A DNA stretch of 64,000 bases from CBDCME01 sp965218865 (GTDB lineage: Bacteria > Pseudomonadota > Alphaproteobacteria > JAAXGF01): positions 1 to 64,000 of the forward strand of contig CBDCME010000027.1 of assembly GCA_965218865.1 (NCBI GenBank). The letters run 5' to 3'. Position 1 is the first letter of the stretch. Every line of letters starts with the position of its first letter. Under the pieces are notes generated by a model. That model saw only the letters and a program-made list of their open reading frames with translations. It did not search any database and was not told the DNA's origin. The translations under genes were made by a program, and so were the position numbers. Positions 34,030 to 42,833 of the stretch are shown piece after piece.

Positions 34030-34571
34030 AGGGTCCCGCCGGCGCGGCTACCGGGGAGGCGGCCGTGCCTCCGGATCAAGACGCCTTTCTCCGCTCGGTC
34101 GCGGCTCAAACCGCTGACAGAGGATTCCTCGTTACCCAATTGGATAAATTGGTGAATTGGGCGCGAACCGGCTCTCTTTGGCCGATGTCGTTCGGTCTTG
34201 CCTGTTGCGCGGTTGAAATGATGCACTCGGCGTGCAGCCGCTACGACCTCGATCGATTTGGGGTCGTGTTCCGGGCCAGTCCACGTCAGTCCGACGTCAT
34301 GATCGTCGCCGGAACGCTGTGCAATAAGATGGCCCCCGCCTTGAGAAAGGTCTACGACCAGATGGCCGAGCCGCGTTATGTCATCTCGATGGGTAGCTGC
34401 GCCAATGGGGGCGGCTATTACCATTATTCCTATTCGGTTGTTCGCGGTTGCGATCGCATCGTCCCGGTCGACGTATACATTCCTGGTTGTCCGCCGACCG
34501 CCGAGGCACTTCTCTACGGAATCCTGCAGCTGCAAAGGAAGATCCGTCGTACCGGAACGATCAATCGCTGA
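34020..34571 (+). CDS. nuoB: NADH-quinone oxidoreductase subunit B
   Basis: Peripheral-arm subunit carrying iron-sulfur cluster N2, which reduces quinone. The 183-residue protein has all ligands: the tandem pair in FGLACCAVEMM (Cys62, Cys63), GSCANGGGYYHYSYSVV and IPGCPPTAEALLYG. ATG at 34020 overlaps the end of nuoA by 10 bp and has AAGGGG seven bases upstream; ATG at 34026 (ATGA overlap) is an alternative. The Ala/Pro-rich first 20 residues are variable in the family. Confidence 0.96.
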   Translation: MGMKGPAGAATGEAAVPPDQDAFLRSVAAQTADRGFLVTQLDKLVNWARTGSLWPMSFGLACCAVEMMHSACSRYDLDRFGVVFRASPRQSDVMIVAGTLCNKMAPALRKVYDQMAEPRYVISMGSCANGGGYYHYSYSVVRGCDRIVPVDVYIPGCPPTAEALLYGILQLQRKIRRTGTINR

Positions 34572-34602
34572 TCGTTGCCGAATGGCCGGAATCGGAGAGC
34601 TC

Positions 34603-35205
34603 ATGACGGAAGCCCTACGAGAAGTTAGCGAGCATATCACAGCGTCGTTGGCGGACGCCGTGATCAGCACGGATATCACAACCGGAGAGTTGGCGCTTTA
34701 CGTCGAGCGTGGCGCGATCGTTACAGTGTTGACTTTCTTGCGTGACAATGCCGCTTGCCAGTTCAAATGCCTCATGGATATTTGTGGGGTCGATTACCCG
34801 GACCGTGATCAGCGTTTCGAGGTCGTCTACAATCTTCTCAGCGTCTCGCACAATCAGCGCGTTAGGGTAAAGCTTTCGACCGATGGGGAAACTCCGGTCC
34901 CTTCCGCCACCCCCGTTTATTCGTCGGCCGGATGGTGGGAACGTGAAACCTGGGACATGTACGGAATTTTATTTGCCGACAATCCGGATTTAAGAAGGAT
35001 TCTCACGGATTACGGCTTCGAAGGTCATCCTCTACGCAAGGACTTTCCCTTGACCGGATACGTCGAGGTTCGATACGACGACGAAAAGAAACGGGTCGTT
35101 TACGAACCGGTCGAACTCGCCCAGGAGTTCCGCAGTTTCGATTTCCTAAGTCCCTGGGAAGGCGCGCGCGCCGTGCTGCCCGGCGACGAGAAGGCGCAGG
35201 ACTAG
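34603..35205 (+). CDS. nuoC: NADH-quinone oxidoreductase subunit C
   Basis: Peripheral-arm 30 kDa-type subunit without cofactor, 200 residues. Motifs: DICGVDYPDRDQRFEVVYNL, ERETWDMYGILFADNPDLRR and GFEGHPLRKDFPLTGYVEVR, the standard NuoC C-terminal signature. ATG at 34603 has GGAGAG five bases upstream; ATG at 34582 adds seven residues. NuoC and NuoD are separate genes here, unlike the fused nuoCD of enterobacteria. Confidence 0.95.
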   Translation: MTEALREVSEHITASLADAVISTDITTGELALYVERGAIVTVLTFLRDNAACQFKCLMDICGVDYPDRDQRFEVVYNLLSVSHNQRVRVKLSTDGETPVPSATPVYSSAGWWERETWDMYGILFADNPDLRRILTDYGFEGHPLRKDFPLTGYVEVRYDDEKKRVVYEPVELAQEFRSFDFLSPWEGARAVLPGDEKAQD

Positions 35206-35211
35206 CGTCCG

Positions 35212-36390
35212 ATGGGGGAGGTTCAAATCAACAATCTCACCCTGAACTTCGGGCCGCAACACCCTGCCGCCCATGGCGTTCTGCGCTTGGTTCTGGAGAT
35301 GGACGGAGAAGTCGTCGAACGTGCCGACCCGCATATCGGTCTGTTGCACCGGGGCACCGAAAAACTGATCGAGAGCAAGACCTATCTCCAGGCCGTTCCC
35401 TATTTCGACCGCCTCGACTACGTCTCGCCGATGTGCCAGGAACACGCCTTCGCCCTTGCCGTCGAGAAGCTCCTCGATGTCGAAGTTCCTCCACGCGCTC
35501 AATACATTCGTGTCTTGTTTTCCGAGATCACTCGAATTCTCAATCATATTTTGAATCTTTCGGCTTTTGCCATGGACGTCGGCGTCATGACACCGATGTT
35601 ATGGGGATTCGAGGAGCGTGAACGGCTTTTGGAGTTCTACGAGCGGGTTTCCGGGGCGCGTTTCCATTCCGCCTATTTTCGGCCGGGGGGCGTCCACCAG
35701 GATCTCCCGGCGGGACTCACCGACGACATATTCGATTTTTGCGAGAAATTTCCGAGCTTTATCGACGACGTGGAAGTCTTGCTCACGAACAATCGGATAT
35801 TTCGCCAACGTACCGTCGACATCGGGGTCGCGACCGCCGAGCAGGCGTTGGACTGGGGTTTCAGCGGACCGATGCTTCGCGCTTCCGGCATCGCCTGGGA
35901 TCTGCGCAAGGCGCAGCCCTACGAGGTTTACGATCGCATGGAATTCGCGGTACCGGTCGGCAAGAACGGGGATTGCTTCGATCGCTATCTGGTGCGGCTC
36001 GAGGAAATGCGTCAGAGCCTGAAAATAATCCGTCAATGCCTCGAACAAATGCCCGAGGGCCCCATCAAGACGCTGGATCGAAAGATCGCGCCGCCGCCGC
36101 GCGCCGAAATGAAACGCTCTATGGAAGCCTTGATTCATCATTTCAAGCTTTACACGGAAGGTTACGAGGTGCCCGCGGGCGAGACCTACACGGCTGTCGA
36201 GGCGCCAAAGGGCGAATTCGGCGTTTATCTGGTCTCCGACGGCACCAATCGGCCTTACCGCTGCAAAATTCGAGCGCCCAGCTTCGCCTTCCTTCAAGCC
36301 ACCGATTTCCTTTCCAAGGGCCATATGTTGGCGGACGCCGTCGCCATCATCGGGGTCATGGACATCGTCTTCGGCGAGATCGACCGATGA
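35212..36390 (+). CDS. nuoD: NADH-quinone oxidoreductase subunit D
   Basis: The 49 kDa-type subunit that lines the quinone cavity with NuoB, 392 residues. It has NFGPQHPAAHGVLRLVLEMDG with the quinone-binding His, PHIGLLHRGTEKLIE, YFDRLDYVSPM with the Tyr of the active site region, and C-terminal LQATDFLSKGHMLADAVAII. It starts 6 bp after nuoC and overlaps nuoE by an ATGA. Confidence 0.97.
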   Translation: MGEVQINNLTLNFGPQHPAAHGVLRLVLEMDGEVVERADPHIGLLHRGTEKLIESKTYLQAVPYFDRLDYVSPMCQEHAFALAVEKLLDVEVPPRAQYIRVLFSEITRILNHILNLSAFAMDVGVMTPMLWGFEERERLLEFYERVSGARFHSAYFRPGGVHQDLPAGLTDDIFDFCEKFPSFIDDVEVLLTNNRIFRQRTVDIGVATAEQALDWGFSGPMLRASGIAWDLRKAQPYEVYDRMEFAVPVGKNGDCFDRYLVRLEEMRQSLKIIRQCLEQMPEGPIKTLDRKIAPPPRAEMKRSMEALIHHFKLYTEGYEVPAGETYTAVEAPKGEFGVYLVSDGTNRPYRCKIRAPSFAFLQATDFLSKGHMLADAVAIIGVMDIVFGEIDR

Positions 36391-36977
36391 AACATACAAA
36401 GGCATTTTCCCTTACCGCCAAGAACCTTAGGCAGGCGAAAAAGATCATCGCCCGTTATCCGAAAGGTCGTCAGGCCAGCGCGCTCATGCCCCTGCTCGAT
36501 CTGGCGCAACGGCAGAACGGCGGTTGGTTGTCGAGGGAAACGCTGGATTACGTCGCCGGGTATTTGGACCTGGCGCCGATCCGTGTCTACGAGGTGGCAA
36601 CTTTTTACACGATGTACAATCTTGCACCCGTGGGGCGGCACTTGGTTCAGGTATGTACCTGTACGCCCTGTTGGCTGCGGGGATCGGACGCCATTGTCGA
36701 GGCTTGCCGCGAGATGCTCGGGGTTGGGTTCGGCGAGACCACGGACGACGGTTTCGCGACCCTGGTCGAGGTCGAATGCCTCGGTGCCTGCGTCAACGCG
36801 CCGATGATGCAGATCAACGACGATTTCTACGAGGATCTCGACACCAAATCGGCGACGAAGGTACTGACAGCGCTGAAACGCGGCGAAGCGCCCAAGGTCG
36901 GGCCCCAAAACGAGCGACGTTCGTCGGAACCCGTGACCGCAACCCTGCAAATCAACGAACCACCCAAGGGCCAGTGA
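36387..36977 (+). CDS. nuoE: NADH-quinone oxidoreductase subunit E
   Basis: The 24 kDa-type flavoprotein-arm subunit with a [2Fe-2S] cluster (N1a), 196 residues. Ligands are in VQVCTCTPCWLRGSD and VEVECLGACVNAPMMQIND. LDYVAGYLDLAPIRVYEVAT and FYTMYNLAPVG are typical. The C-terminal 35 residues (from APKVGPQNERR) are low-complexity and variable. ATG overlaps the nuoD stop, and the nuoE stop overlaps the nuoF start (TGATG). Confidence 0.95.
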   Translation: MKHTKAFSLTAKNLRQAKKIIARYPKGRQASALMPLLDLAQRQNGGWLSRETLDYVAGYLDLAPIRVYEVATFYTMYNLAPVGRHLVQVCTCTPCWLRGSDAIVEACREMLGVGFGETTDDGFATLVEVECLGACVNAPMMQINDDFYEDLDTKSATKVLTALKRGEAPKVGPQNERRSSEPVTATLQINEPPKGQ

Positions 36978-38266
36978 TGTTAGCGGATGGCGACAGAATC
37001 TTTACCAACCTCTATGGATTCGAGGATTGGAATCTGCCGGCGGCGCGCAAACGCGGCGACTGGGACGGCACCTCGGAACTCATCGCTAAGGGCGCCGAGG
37101 AGATTATCGAGGAAATCAAGGAATCCGGGTTGCGAGGTCGGGGCGGCGCGGGCTTTCCGACCGGACTTAAATGGTCGTTCATGCCGACGATCTCAGACGG
37201 ACGCCCCAGTTACCTCGTCGTCAACGCCGATGAGGGCGAACCGGGAACCTGCAAGGATCGCGATCTGATGCGGCACGACCCGCACAAGCTCATCGAGGGC
37301 TGTCTCTTGGCGGGTTTCACCATCGGCGCGCGCGCCGCCTACATTTACATTCGCGGCGAGTTTCACGCCGAGGCCGAGGTTCTCGAGGCGGCCATCGCCG
37401 AAGCCTATAAGGCCAAGCTGATCGGCCAGAACGCGTGCGGCACCGGATTCGATTTCGATGTTTACGTTCATCGGGGGGCGGGGGCCTACATTTGCGGCGA
37501 GGAAACGGCGCTGATCGAAAGTCTCGAGGGCAAGAAGGGGCAACCCCGTTTGAAGCCGCCTTTCCCCGCCATGGTCGGGGTTTGGGGCTGTCCAACGACC
37601 GTGAACAACGTCGAAACCATTGCCGTCGTCCCGACGATCCTGCGCCGGGGCGCCGAGTGGTTCAGCGACATGGGCCGGCCCGGGAACTCGGGAAGCAAGG
37701 TCTTCTGCATTTCCGGGCACGTCAACGCGCCCTGCAACGTGGAAGAGGAAATGGGGATCCCCTTGCGCCAACTCATCGAAAAGCACGCCGGCGGCGTTCG
37801 CGGCGGATGGGACAATCTTCTCGCCGTCATTCCCGGCGGCTCCTCAGTCCCGGCGCTTCCGAAATCAATCTGCGACAGGGTGCTGATGGACTTCGACAGC
37901 CTGGCCGAGGTCAAGTCGGGGTTGGGTACGGCGGCGGTGATCGTGATGGACCAGTCCACCGACATCGTCAAGGCCATCGCCAGGCTCGCGAAATTTTACA
38001 TGCACGAGAGCTGCGGCCAATGCACACCGTGCCGCGAGGGAACCGGGTGGATGGCGCGGGTCATGGCGCGACTGGTGCGGGGCGAGGCCGACGAGTCCGA
38101 AATCGACCTGCTCGACGAGGTGACGCGGCAAATCGAGGGGCATACGATTTGTGCCCTGGGTGATGCCGCCGCATGGCCGATTCAAGGTTTGATCCGCCAC
38201 TTCCGCCCCGAGTTGGAGCGGCGGATCGCAAAACGCCGAGCCGACCGCGACGAGCGGGCGGCGTGA
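36977..38266 (+). CDS. nuoF: NADH-quinone oxidoreductase subunit F
   Basis: The 51 kDa-type subunit that binds NADH, FMN and cluster N3, 429 residues. GLRGRGGAGFPTGLKWSFMP is the NADH site, NADEGEPGTCKDRDLM the FMN site and ESCGQCTPCREGTGWM with a later Cys (EGHTICALGDAAAW) bind the [4Fe-4S] cluster. The ATG at 36977 shares a base with the nuoE stop; the frame is open far upstream but that part overlaps nuoE and is not coding. Confidence 0.97.
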   Translation: MLADGDRIFTNLYGFEDWNLPAARKRGDWDGTSELIAKGAEEIIEEIKESGLRGRGGAGFPTGLKWSFMPTISDGRPSYLVVNADEGEPGTCKDRDLMRHDPHKLIEGCLLAGFTIGARAAYIYIRGEFHAEAEVLEAAIAEAYKAKLIGQNACGTGFDFDVYVHRGAGAYICGEETALIESLEGKKGQPRLKPPFPAMVGVWGCPTTVNNVETIAVVPTILRRGAEWFSDMGRPGNSGSKVFCISGHVNAPCNVEEEMGIPLRQLIEKHAGGVRGGWDNLLAVIPGGSSVPALPKSICDRVLMDFDSLAEVKSGLGTAAVIVMDQSTDIVKAIARLAKFYMHESCGQCTPCREGTGWMARVMARLVRGEADESEIDLLDEVTRQIEGHTICALGDAAAWPIQGLIRHFRPELERRIAKRRADRDERAA

Positions 38267-38276
38267 GGGATGGCTA

Positions 38277-40343
38277 ATGCCTAACATCACGATCGATGGC
38301 CGGGAGTTCGAAGTTCCGACGGGAATTACCGTTTTGCAAGCATGCGAGGTCGTTGGCATCGAAATTCCCCGATTCTGTTATCACGAGCGCTTGTCGATCG
38401 CGGGGAGCTGCCGGATGTGCTTGGTCGAGATAGAACAGGTGCCGAAGCCGATCGCCTCCTGCGCCATGCCGGTCGGGGACGGCATGGTGATCCACACGAA
38501 TACCGAGAAGATCAAGCGGGCCCGCGAGGGCATCATGGAGTTCCTGCTCATCAATCATCCGCTCGATTGCCCCATATGCGATCAAGGCGGCGAATGCGAT
38601 CTGCAGGACCAGGCCATGTCCTATGGCCGCGGCACGAACCGCTTCATAGAAAACAAGCGAGCGGTGAAGGACAAGGACCTGGGGCCTTTGATCAAGACGG
38701 TCATGACCCGCTGCATTCATTGTACCCGCTGCATTCGCTTCGCGACCGAGATCGCCGGGGTCGAGGAACTCGGGGCGACGAGACGGGGCGAGCACATGGA
38801 AGTGGGCACCTACGTCGAGAAGGCGCTGACTTCCGAACTGTCGGCCAACATGATCGATCTGTGCCCGGTGGGGGCGCTGACATCGAAACCCTATGCCTTC
38901 ATGGCACGCCCCTGGGAACTCCAGCGTACGGAATCCATCGACGTTCTCGACGCCGTTGGGTCCAACATTCGGGTCGATTCGCGCGGGCCGGTCGTGCTCC
39001 GCGTCCTCCCCAGCCTCAACGAGGACGTCAACGAGGAGTGGATTTCGGATAAGACTCGGTTTGCCTGCGACGGCTTGAGCCGTCAACGTTTGGACCGGCC
39101 CATGGTGCGGCGCAAGAAACGTCTCGAGGCGACCACCTGGGACGAAGCCTTTGGGGTCATCGCCACCCGTCTGGGGAAACTGAAGGGATCCCAGCTCGGT
39201 GCGATTGCCGGTGATTTGGCCGACGCCGAGGCGATGTGCGCTCTCAACGATTTGTTCGCCTCCCTGGATTGTCCCCATGTCGATTGCCGCCAGGACGGCG
39301 CCAAATTTGAGGGATCATGCCGGGCGGGATATCTCTTCAACACCACGATCGCGGGCATCGAACGGGCCGATGCCTGTCTATTGGTCGGCACCAATCCCCG
39401 TTGGGAAGCTCCGCTGATCAACGCTCGGTTACGCAAACGCTCTCTTGCCGGCGGATTCCCGGTCGGTTTCGTCGGCGAGGCGGTCGATCTAACTTATAAC
39501 GTCGATCATCTCGGCACCGGGCCGGACGTCCTGTTGGCCCTCGCCCACGGAGACCACCCCTTCGCGAAGACGTTGGAAACCGCCGAGCGGCCGATGATCG
39601 TCGTTGGGATGGGCGCGCTCAGCCGGGCGGATGGCGCCGCCATCCTTGCCGAGTCACGCGCGGTCGCCGAACGAAGCGGGATGGTCCGCGACGATTGGAA
39701 CGGTTTCAACGTGCTGCAAACCGCCGCCGCGCGGGTCGCCGGCCTGGATTTGGGCTTCCTGCCGCGCCCCGGCGGACACGACGTCGCGGGAATTCTCGAC
39801 GCCGCCGGCAGGGGCGACATCGAATTGGTCTATCTGTTGGGCGCCGACGAGATCGATACGAAACGACTGGGCAAGGCTTTCGTCGTTTATCAGGGTCATC
39901 ACGGCGACGCGGGCGCCCGCCGGGCAAACGTCGTTCTCCCGGGAGCGGCGTATACCGAGAAAAACGCCACCTATGTGAATACGGAAGGCCGCCCCCAGCA
40001 AACCCGTTTGGCGCTATTTCCGCCCGGAGAGGCGCGCGAGGACTGGAAAATTCCGCGGGCGCTTTCGCAAGTGATAGGCAGGAAGCTTCCCTACGACACT
40101 TTGCCGCGGCTGCGCCGCCGGATGGCCGAGATCGCACCGTCGTTCGCGACACTCGACGGCGCAACCCCAGCGCAGTGGGGCGATTTCGGCACTGGAGGCG
40201 CGATTGATTCGGCACCCTTCGTCAATCCGATCAGTGATTTCTACGTAACCGACCCGATCAGCCGGGCCTCCCCGACCATGACCGCGTGCTCGGCCAATAT
40301 TCGAGACCCCAACGCGGCCCGGGCGACGGGTACCGATGGCTAG
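38277..40343 (+). CDS. nuoG: NADH-quinone oxidoreductase subunit G
   Basis: The 75 kDa-type subunit with three iron-sulfur clusters, 688 residues. The ferredoxin-like N-terminus (about 1-80) has CYHERLSIAGSCRMCLVEI, followed by HPLDCPICDQGGECDLQDQA (His-ligated cluster) and TRCIHCTRCIRFATEIAG with LCPVGALTSKP. The rest (from about 220) is the degenerate molybdopterin-oxidoreductase fold. It ends 8 bp inside nuoH. Length fits the mitochondrial-like alphaproteobacterial form. Confidence 0.96.
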   Translation: MPNITIDGREFEVPTGITVLQACEVVGIEIPRFCYHERLSIAGSCRMCLVEIEQVPKPIASCAMPVGDGMVIHTNTEKIKRAREGIMEFLLINHPLDCPICDQGGECDLQDQAMSYGRGTNRFIENKRAVKDKDLGPLIKTVMTRCIHCTRCIRFATEIAGVEELGATRRGEHMEVGTYVEKALTSELSANMIDLCPVGALTSKPYAFMARPWELQRTESIDVLDAVGSNIRVDSRGPVVLRVLPSLNEDVNEEWISDKTRFACDGLSRQRLDRPMVRRKKRLEATTWDEAFGVIATRLGKLKGSQLGAIAGDLADAEAMCALNDLFASLDCPHVDCRQDGAKFEGSCRAGYLFNTTIAGIERADACLLVGTNPRWEAPLINARLRKRSLAGGFPVGFVGEAVDLTYNVDHLGTGPDVLLALAHGDHPFAKTLETAERPMIVVGMGALSRADGAAILAESRAVAERSGMVRDDWNGFNVLQTAAARVAGLDLGFLPRPGGHDVAGILDAAGRGDIELVYLLGADEIDTKRLGKAFVVYQGHHGDAGARRANVVLPGAAYTEKNATYVNTEGRPQQTRLALFPPGEAREDWKIPRALSQVIGRKLPYDTLPRLRRRMAEIAPSFATLDGATPAQWGDFGTGGAIDSAPFVNPISDFYVTDPISRASPTMTACSANIRDPNAARATGTDG

Positions 40344-41346
40344 TTTGTGGGAAGGATATATCTGGCCGGGCGCACTCATCGTCGCGCAGATCGTCGCGAT
40401 TCTCGTTCCTCTGTTGCTCGCGGTCGCTTATCTCACCTACGCGGAACGCAAGGTCATCGGGGCCATGCAATTACGCAAGGGGCCCAATGTCGTCGGCCCC
40501 TTCGGCCTTCTCCAGCCCATCGCCGACGCCCTGAAACTGTTGGCCAAGGAAACCGTGGTGCCCAGCGGCGCCAACCGGATCGTGTTCATTCTGGCGCCGG
40601 TGATCACATTCGTTCTCAGTGTCGTCGCCTGGGCGGTGATTCCTTTCGGCGAGGGCTTGGTCCTGTCCGATATCAACGTCGGAATCCTGTACCTCTTCGC
40701 GATCTCGTCGCTCGGGGTATACGGGGTCATTCTCGCGGGCTGGGCCAGCAATTCGATGTACGCCTTCCTTGGGGCGCTTCGCTCCGCCGCGCAGATGGTT
40801 TCCTACGAAATCTCCATGGGCTTCGTGATCATCACCGTCTTGATATGCGTTGGCTCGTTGAATCTCAGTGACATCGTCATGGCACAGCGAGGCCTCTGGT
40901 ACTTCATTCCGCTGTTCCCGATGTTCATCGTGTTTTTCATTTCGACCCTGGCGGAGACCAACCGCCATCCCTTCGATTTGCCGGAAGCCGAGGCCGAACT
41001 GGTCGCGGGCTACAACGTCGAGTATTCCGCGATGCCCTTCGCCCTGTTTTTCCTCGGCGAATACGCGAACATGATCCTGATGTGCGGGATGACAACGGTT
41101 CTCTTTCTTGGCGGCTGGCTGCCACCGTTCGACATCGCGCCGTTCAACCTGGTACCTGGACCGATTTGGTTTTTTCTGAAAGTAGCGTTCTTGCTCTTTT
41201 GTTTTCTTTGGATTCGGGCAACTTTCCCGCGCTACCGTTACGACCAACTCATGCGTCTCGGCTGGAAGGTTTTTCTTCCTATTTCCCTTATCGCCGTGGT
41301 TGTCACCTCGGCGACTGTTCTGGCCTTCGACTTGGTGCCGAATTGA
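40336..41346 (+). CDS. nuoH: NADH-quinone oxidoreductase subunit H
   Basis: Membrane subunit contacting the peripheral arm and completing the quinone channel, 336 residues with about eight helices. It shows YAERKVIGAMQLRKGPNVVG then PFGLLQPIADALKL, AQMVSYEISMG, and ETNRHPFDLPEAEAELVAGY, a signature loop, and FLWIRATFPRYRYDQLM near the end. Its ATG overlaps the end of nuoG by 8 bp. Confidence 0.97.
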   Translation: MASLWEGYIWPGALIVAQIVAILVPLLLAVAYLTYAERKVIGAMQLRKGPNVVGPFGLLQPIADALKLLAKETVVPSGANRIVFILAPVITFVLSVVAWAVIPFGEGLVLSDINVGILYLFAISSLGVYGVILAGWASNSMYAFLGALRSAAQMVSYEISMGFVIITVLICVGSLNLSDIVMAQRGLWYFIPLFPMFIVFFISTLAETNRHPFDLPEAEAELVAGYNVEYSAMPFALFFLGEYANMILMCGMTTVLFLGGWLPPFDIAPFNLVPGPIWFFLKVAFLLFCFLWIRATFPRYRYDQLMRLGWKVFLPISLIAVVVTSATVLAFDLVPN

Positions 41347-41376
41347 GCGATTCCGCACCCAGCAGTGGAGGGGACA

Positions 41377-41865
41377 ATGTCGTTTCTTGACGGTGGGGCG
41401 CGGGCCCTGTTGTTGACCGAACTGGTTTCGGGCATGGCTCTTACGCTGAAGTATTTTTTCCGCCGTAAGGTGACGTTGAACTATCCGTACGAGAAAGGGC
41501 CGTTGAGCCCGAGATTCCGAGGTGAGCACGCCTTACGGCGCTACCCGAACGGCGAGGAACGCTGCATCGCTTGCAAGCTGTGCGAAGCGATTTGCCCGGC
41601 CCAGGCAATTACTATTGAAGCCGAGCCACGCGCCGACGGCAGCCGGCGCACGACCCGGTACGATATCGACATGACCAAATGCATTTATTGTGGATTTTGT
41701 CAGGAGGCCTGCCCCGTCGATGCGATCGTCGAGGGACCCAATTTTGAATTCGCCACGGAAAGCCATGAGGAGTTGCTTTACGACAAGGAAAAATTGCTTG
41801 CCAACGGAGACCGATGGGAATCCCAAATCGCCGCCAACCTCTCTTCCGACGAACCCTACCGATAA
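41377..41865 (+). CDS. nuoI: NADH-quinone oxidoreductase subunit I
   Basis: Ferredoxin-type subunit with two [4Fe-4S] clusters (N6a, N6b), 162 residues. Both CxxCxxCxxxCP motifs are complete: RCIACKLCEAICPAQ and KCIYCGFCQEACPVDAI. The N-terminal amphipathic helix (LTLKYFFRRKVTLNYPYEKG) attaches it to the membrane arm. ATG at 41377 follows GGAGGGGACA. Confidence 0.96.
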   Translation: MSFLDGGARALLLTELVSGMALTLKYFFRRKVTLNYPYEKGPLSPRFRGEHALRRYPNGEERCIACKLCEAICPAQAITIEAEPRADGSRRTTRYDIDMTKCIYCGFCQEACPVDAIVEGPNFEFATESHEELLYDKEKLLANGDRWESQIAANLSSDEPYR

Positions 41866-41912
41866 GCGATCATGAGCACTCAAAATCCTCTGATTCGGCG
41901 GCATCGTCGACG

Positions 41913-42521
41913 ATGATCCTAGAAGCGCTCGCATTCTATATGTTCGCGGGATTCGCGATTGCTTCCGCCGTGCCCGTGATAGCCGCACGCAACGCGGTTC
42001 ATTCGGTCATGTTCTTGATTCTCGCCTTTTTCAACTCGGCCGGGTTGTTCGTGTTGCTGGAGGCGGAGTTCCTGGCGATGATTCTCGTCGTCGTTTACGT
42101 CGGCGCCGTGGCCGTGCTTTTTCTCTTCGTCGTCATGATGCTCGACGTCAACGTGGCGACCCTTGGCGAGGGTTTTTTGCAATATTTACCGACTGGCAGC
42201 TTGGTCGGCCTGATCCTGCTCGCCGAATTGGCGGTGGTGGTTGGCGCTTGGTCATTGACACCGGAAATCCGTGAAGTCGCGACCAGCCCGGTGCCGACCC
42301 AGTTGACCAATACGGAAGCGCTCGGAACGGTAATCTACACCGATTACATTCTCCTCTTTCAAACCGCCGGGCTGATTCTCCTGGTCGCCATGGTGGGGGC
42401 GATCGTTTTGACCCTGCGGGTACGCTCGGGAACCCGCAAGCAGCGGATCGGGGCCCAAGTCGGCCGGCGTCGCGAGCAGGCCGTCGAATTACACGACGTG
42501 CCGCCGGGGGAGGGCGCCTGA
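41913..42521 (+). CDS. nuoJ: NADH-quinone oxidoreductase subunit J
   Basis: Membrane subunit of 202 residues with five helices: FYMFAGFAIASAVPVIAARN, HSVMFLILAFFNSAGLFVLL, FLAMILVVVYVGAVAVLFLF (with VYVGAVAVLFLFVVMMLD invariant in the family), LVGLILLAELAVVVGAW and LILLVAMVGAIVLTL. The last 35 residues are hydrophilic. The stop overlaps the nuoK start by one base. Between nuoI and nuoJ there are 47 bp. Confidence 0.95.
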   Translation: MILEALAFYMFAGFAIASAVPVIAARNAVHSVMFLILAFFNSAGLFVLLEAEFLAMILVVVYVGAVAVLFLFVVMMLDVNVATLGEGFLQYLPTGSLVGLILLAELAVVVGAWSLTPEIREVATSPVPTQLTNTEALGTVIYTDYILLFQTAGLILLVAMVGAIVLTLRVRSGTRKQRIGAQVGRRREQAVELHDVPPGEGA

Positions 42522-42829
42522 TGGATATCGGTCTCGCCCATTATCTCACCGTCGCCGCGATCCTGTTTACGCTTGGCGTTCTCGGAATCTTCATCAATCG
42601 CAAGAATATCATCATCGTCTTGATGTCGATCGAACTCATGTTGCTGGCCGTCAACATCAACCTGGTGGCCTTCTCCACCGCCCTGGGGGATCTCGCCGGT
42701 CAAGTATTGGCGATCTTCGTCCTGACCGTCGCGGCCGCCGAAGCGGCGATCGGTCTCGCCATTCTGGTGGCATTCTTCCGCAATCGTGGTTCGATCGCGG
42801 TCGAGGACGTCAACCTGATGAAGGGCTGA
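42521..42829 (+). CDS. nuoK: NADH-quinone oxidoreductase subunit K
   Basis: Small membrane subunit of 102 residues with three helices and the conserved glutamates of the proton path: VLMSIELMLLAVNINLVAFS (Glu in SIELML) and LTVAAAEAAIGLAILVAFFR (Glu in AAEAAIG). The start is shared with the nuoJ stop. Confidence 0.96.
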   Translation: MDIGLAHYLTVAAILFTLGVLGIFINRKNIIIVLMSIELMLLAVNINLVAFSTALGDLAGQVLAIFVLTVAAAEAAIGLAILVAFFRNRGSIAVEDVNLMKG

Positions 42830-42833
42830 GCCG

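Noticed and set aside
36524..36976. N-terminal extension of nuoF by about 150 residues
   Set aside because: The open frame overlaps nuoE, has no homology to NuoF, and the ATG at 36977 gives the normal family length.
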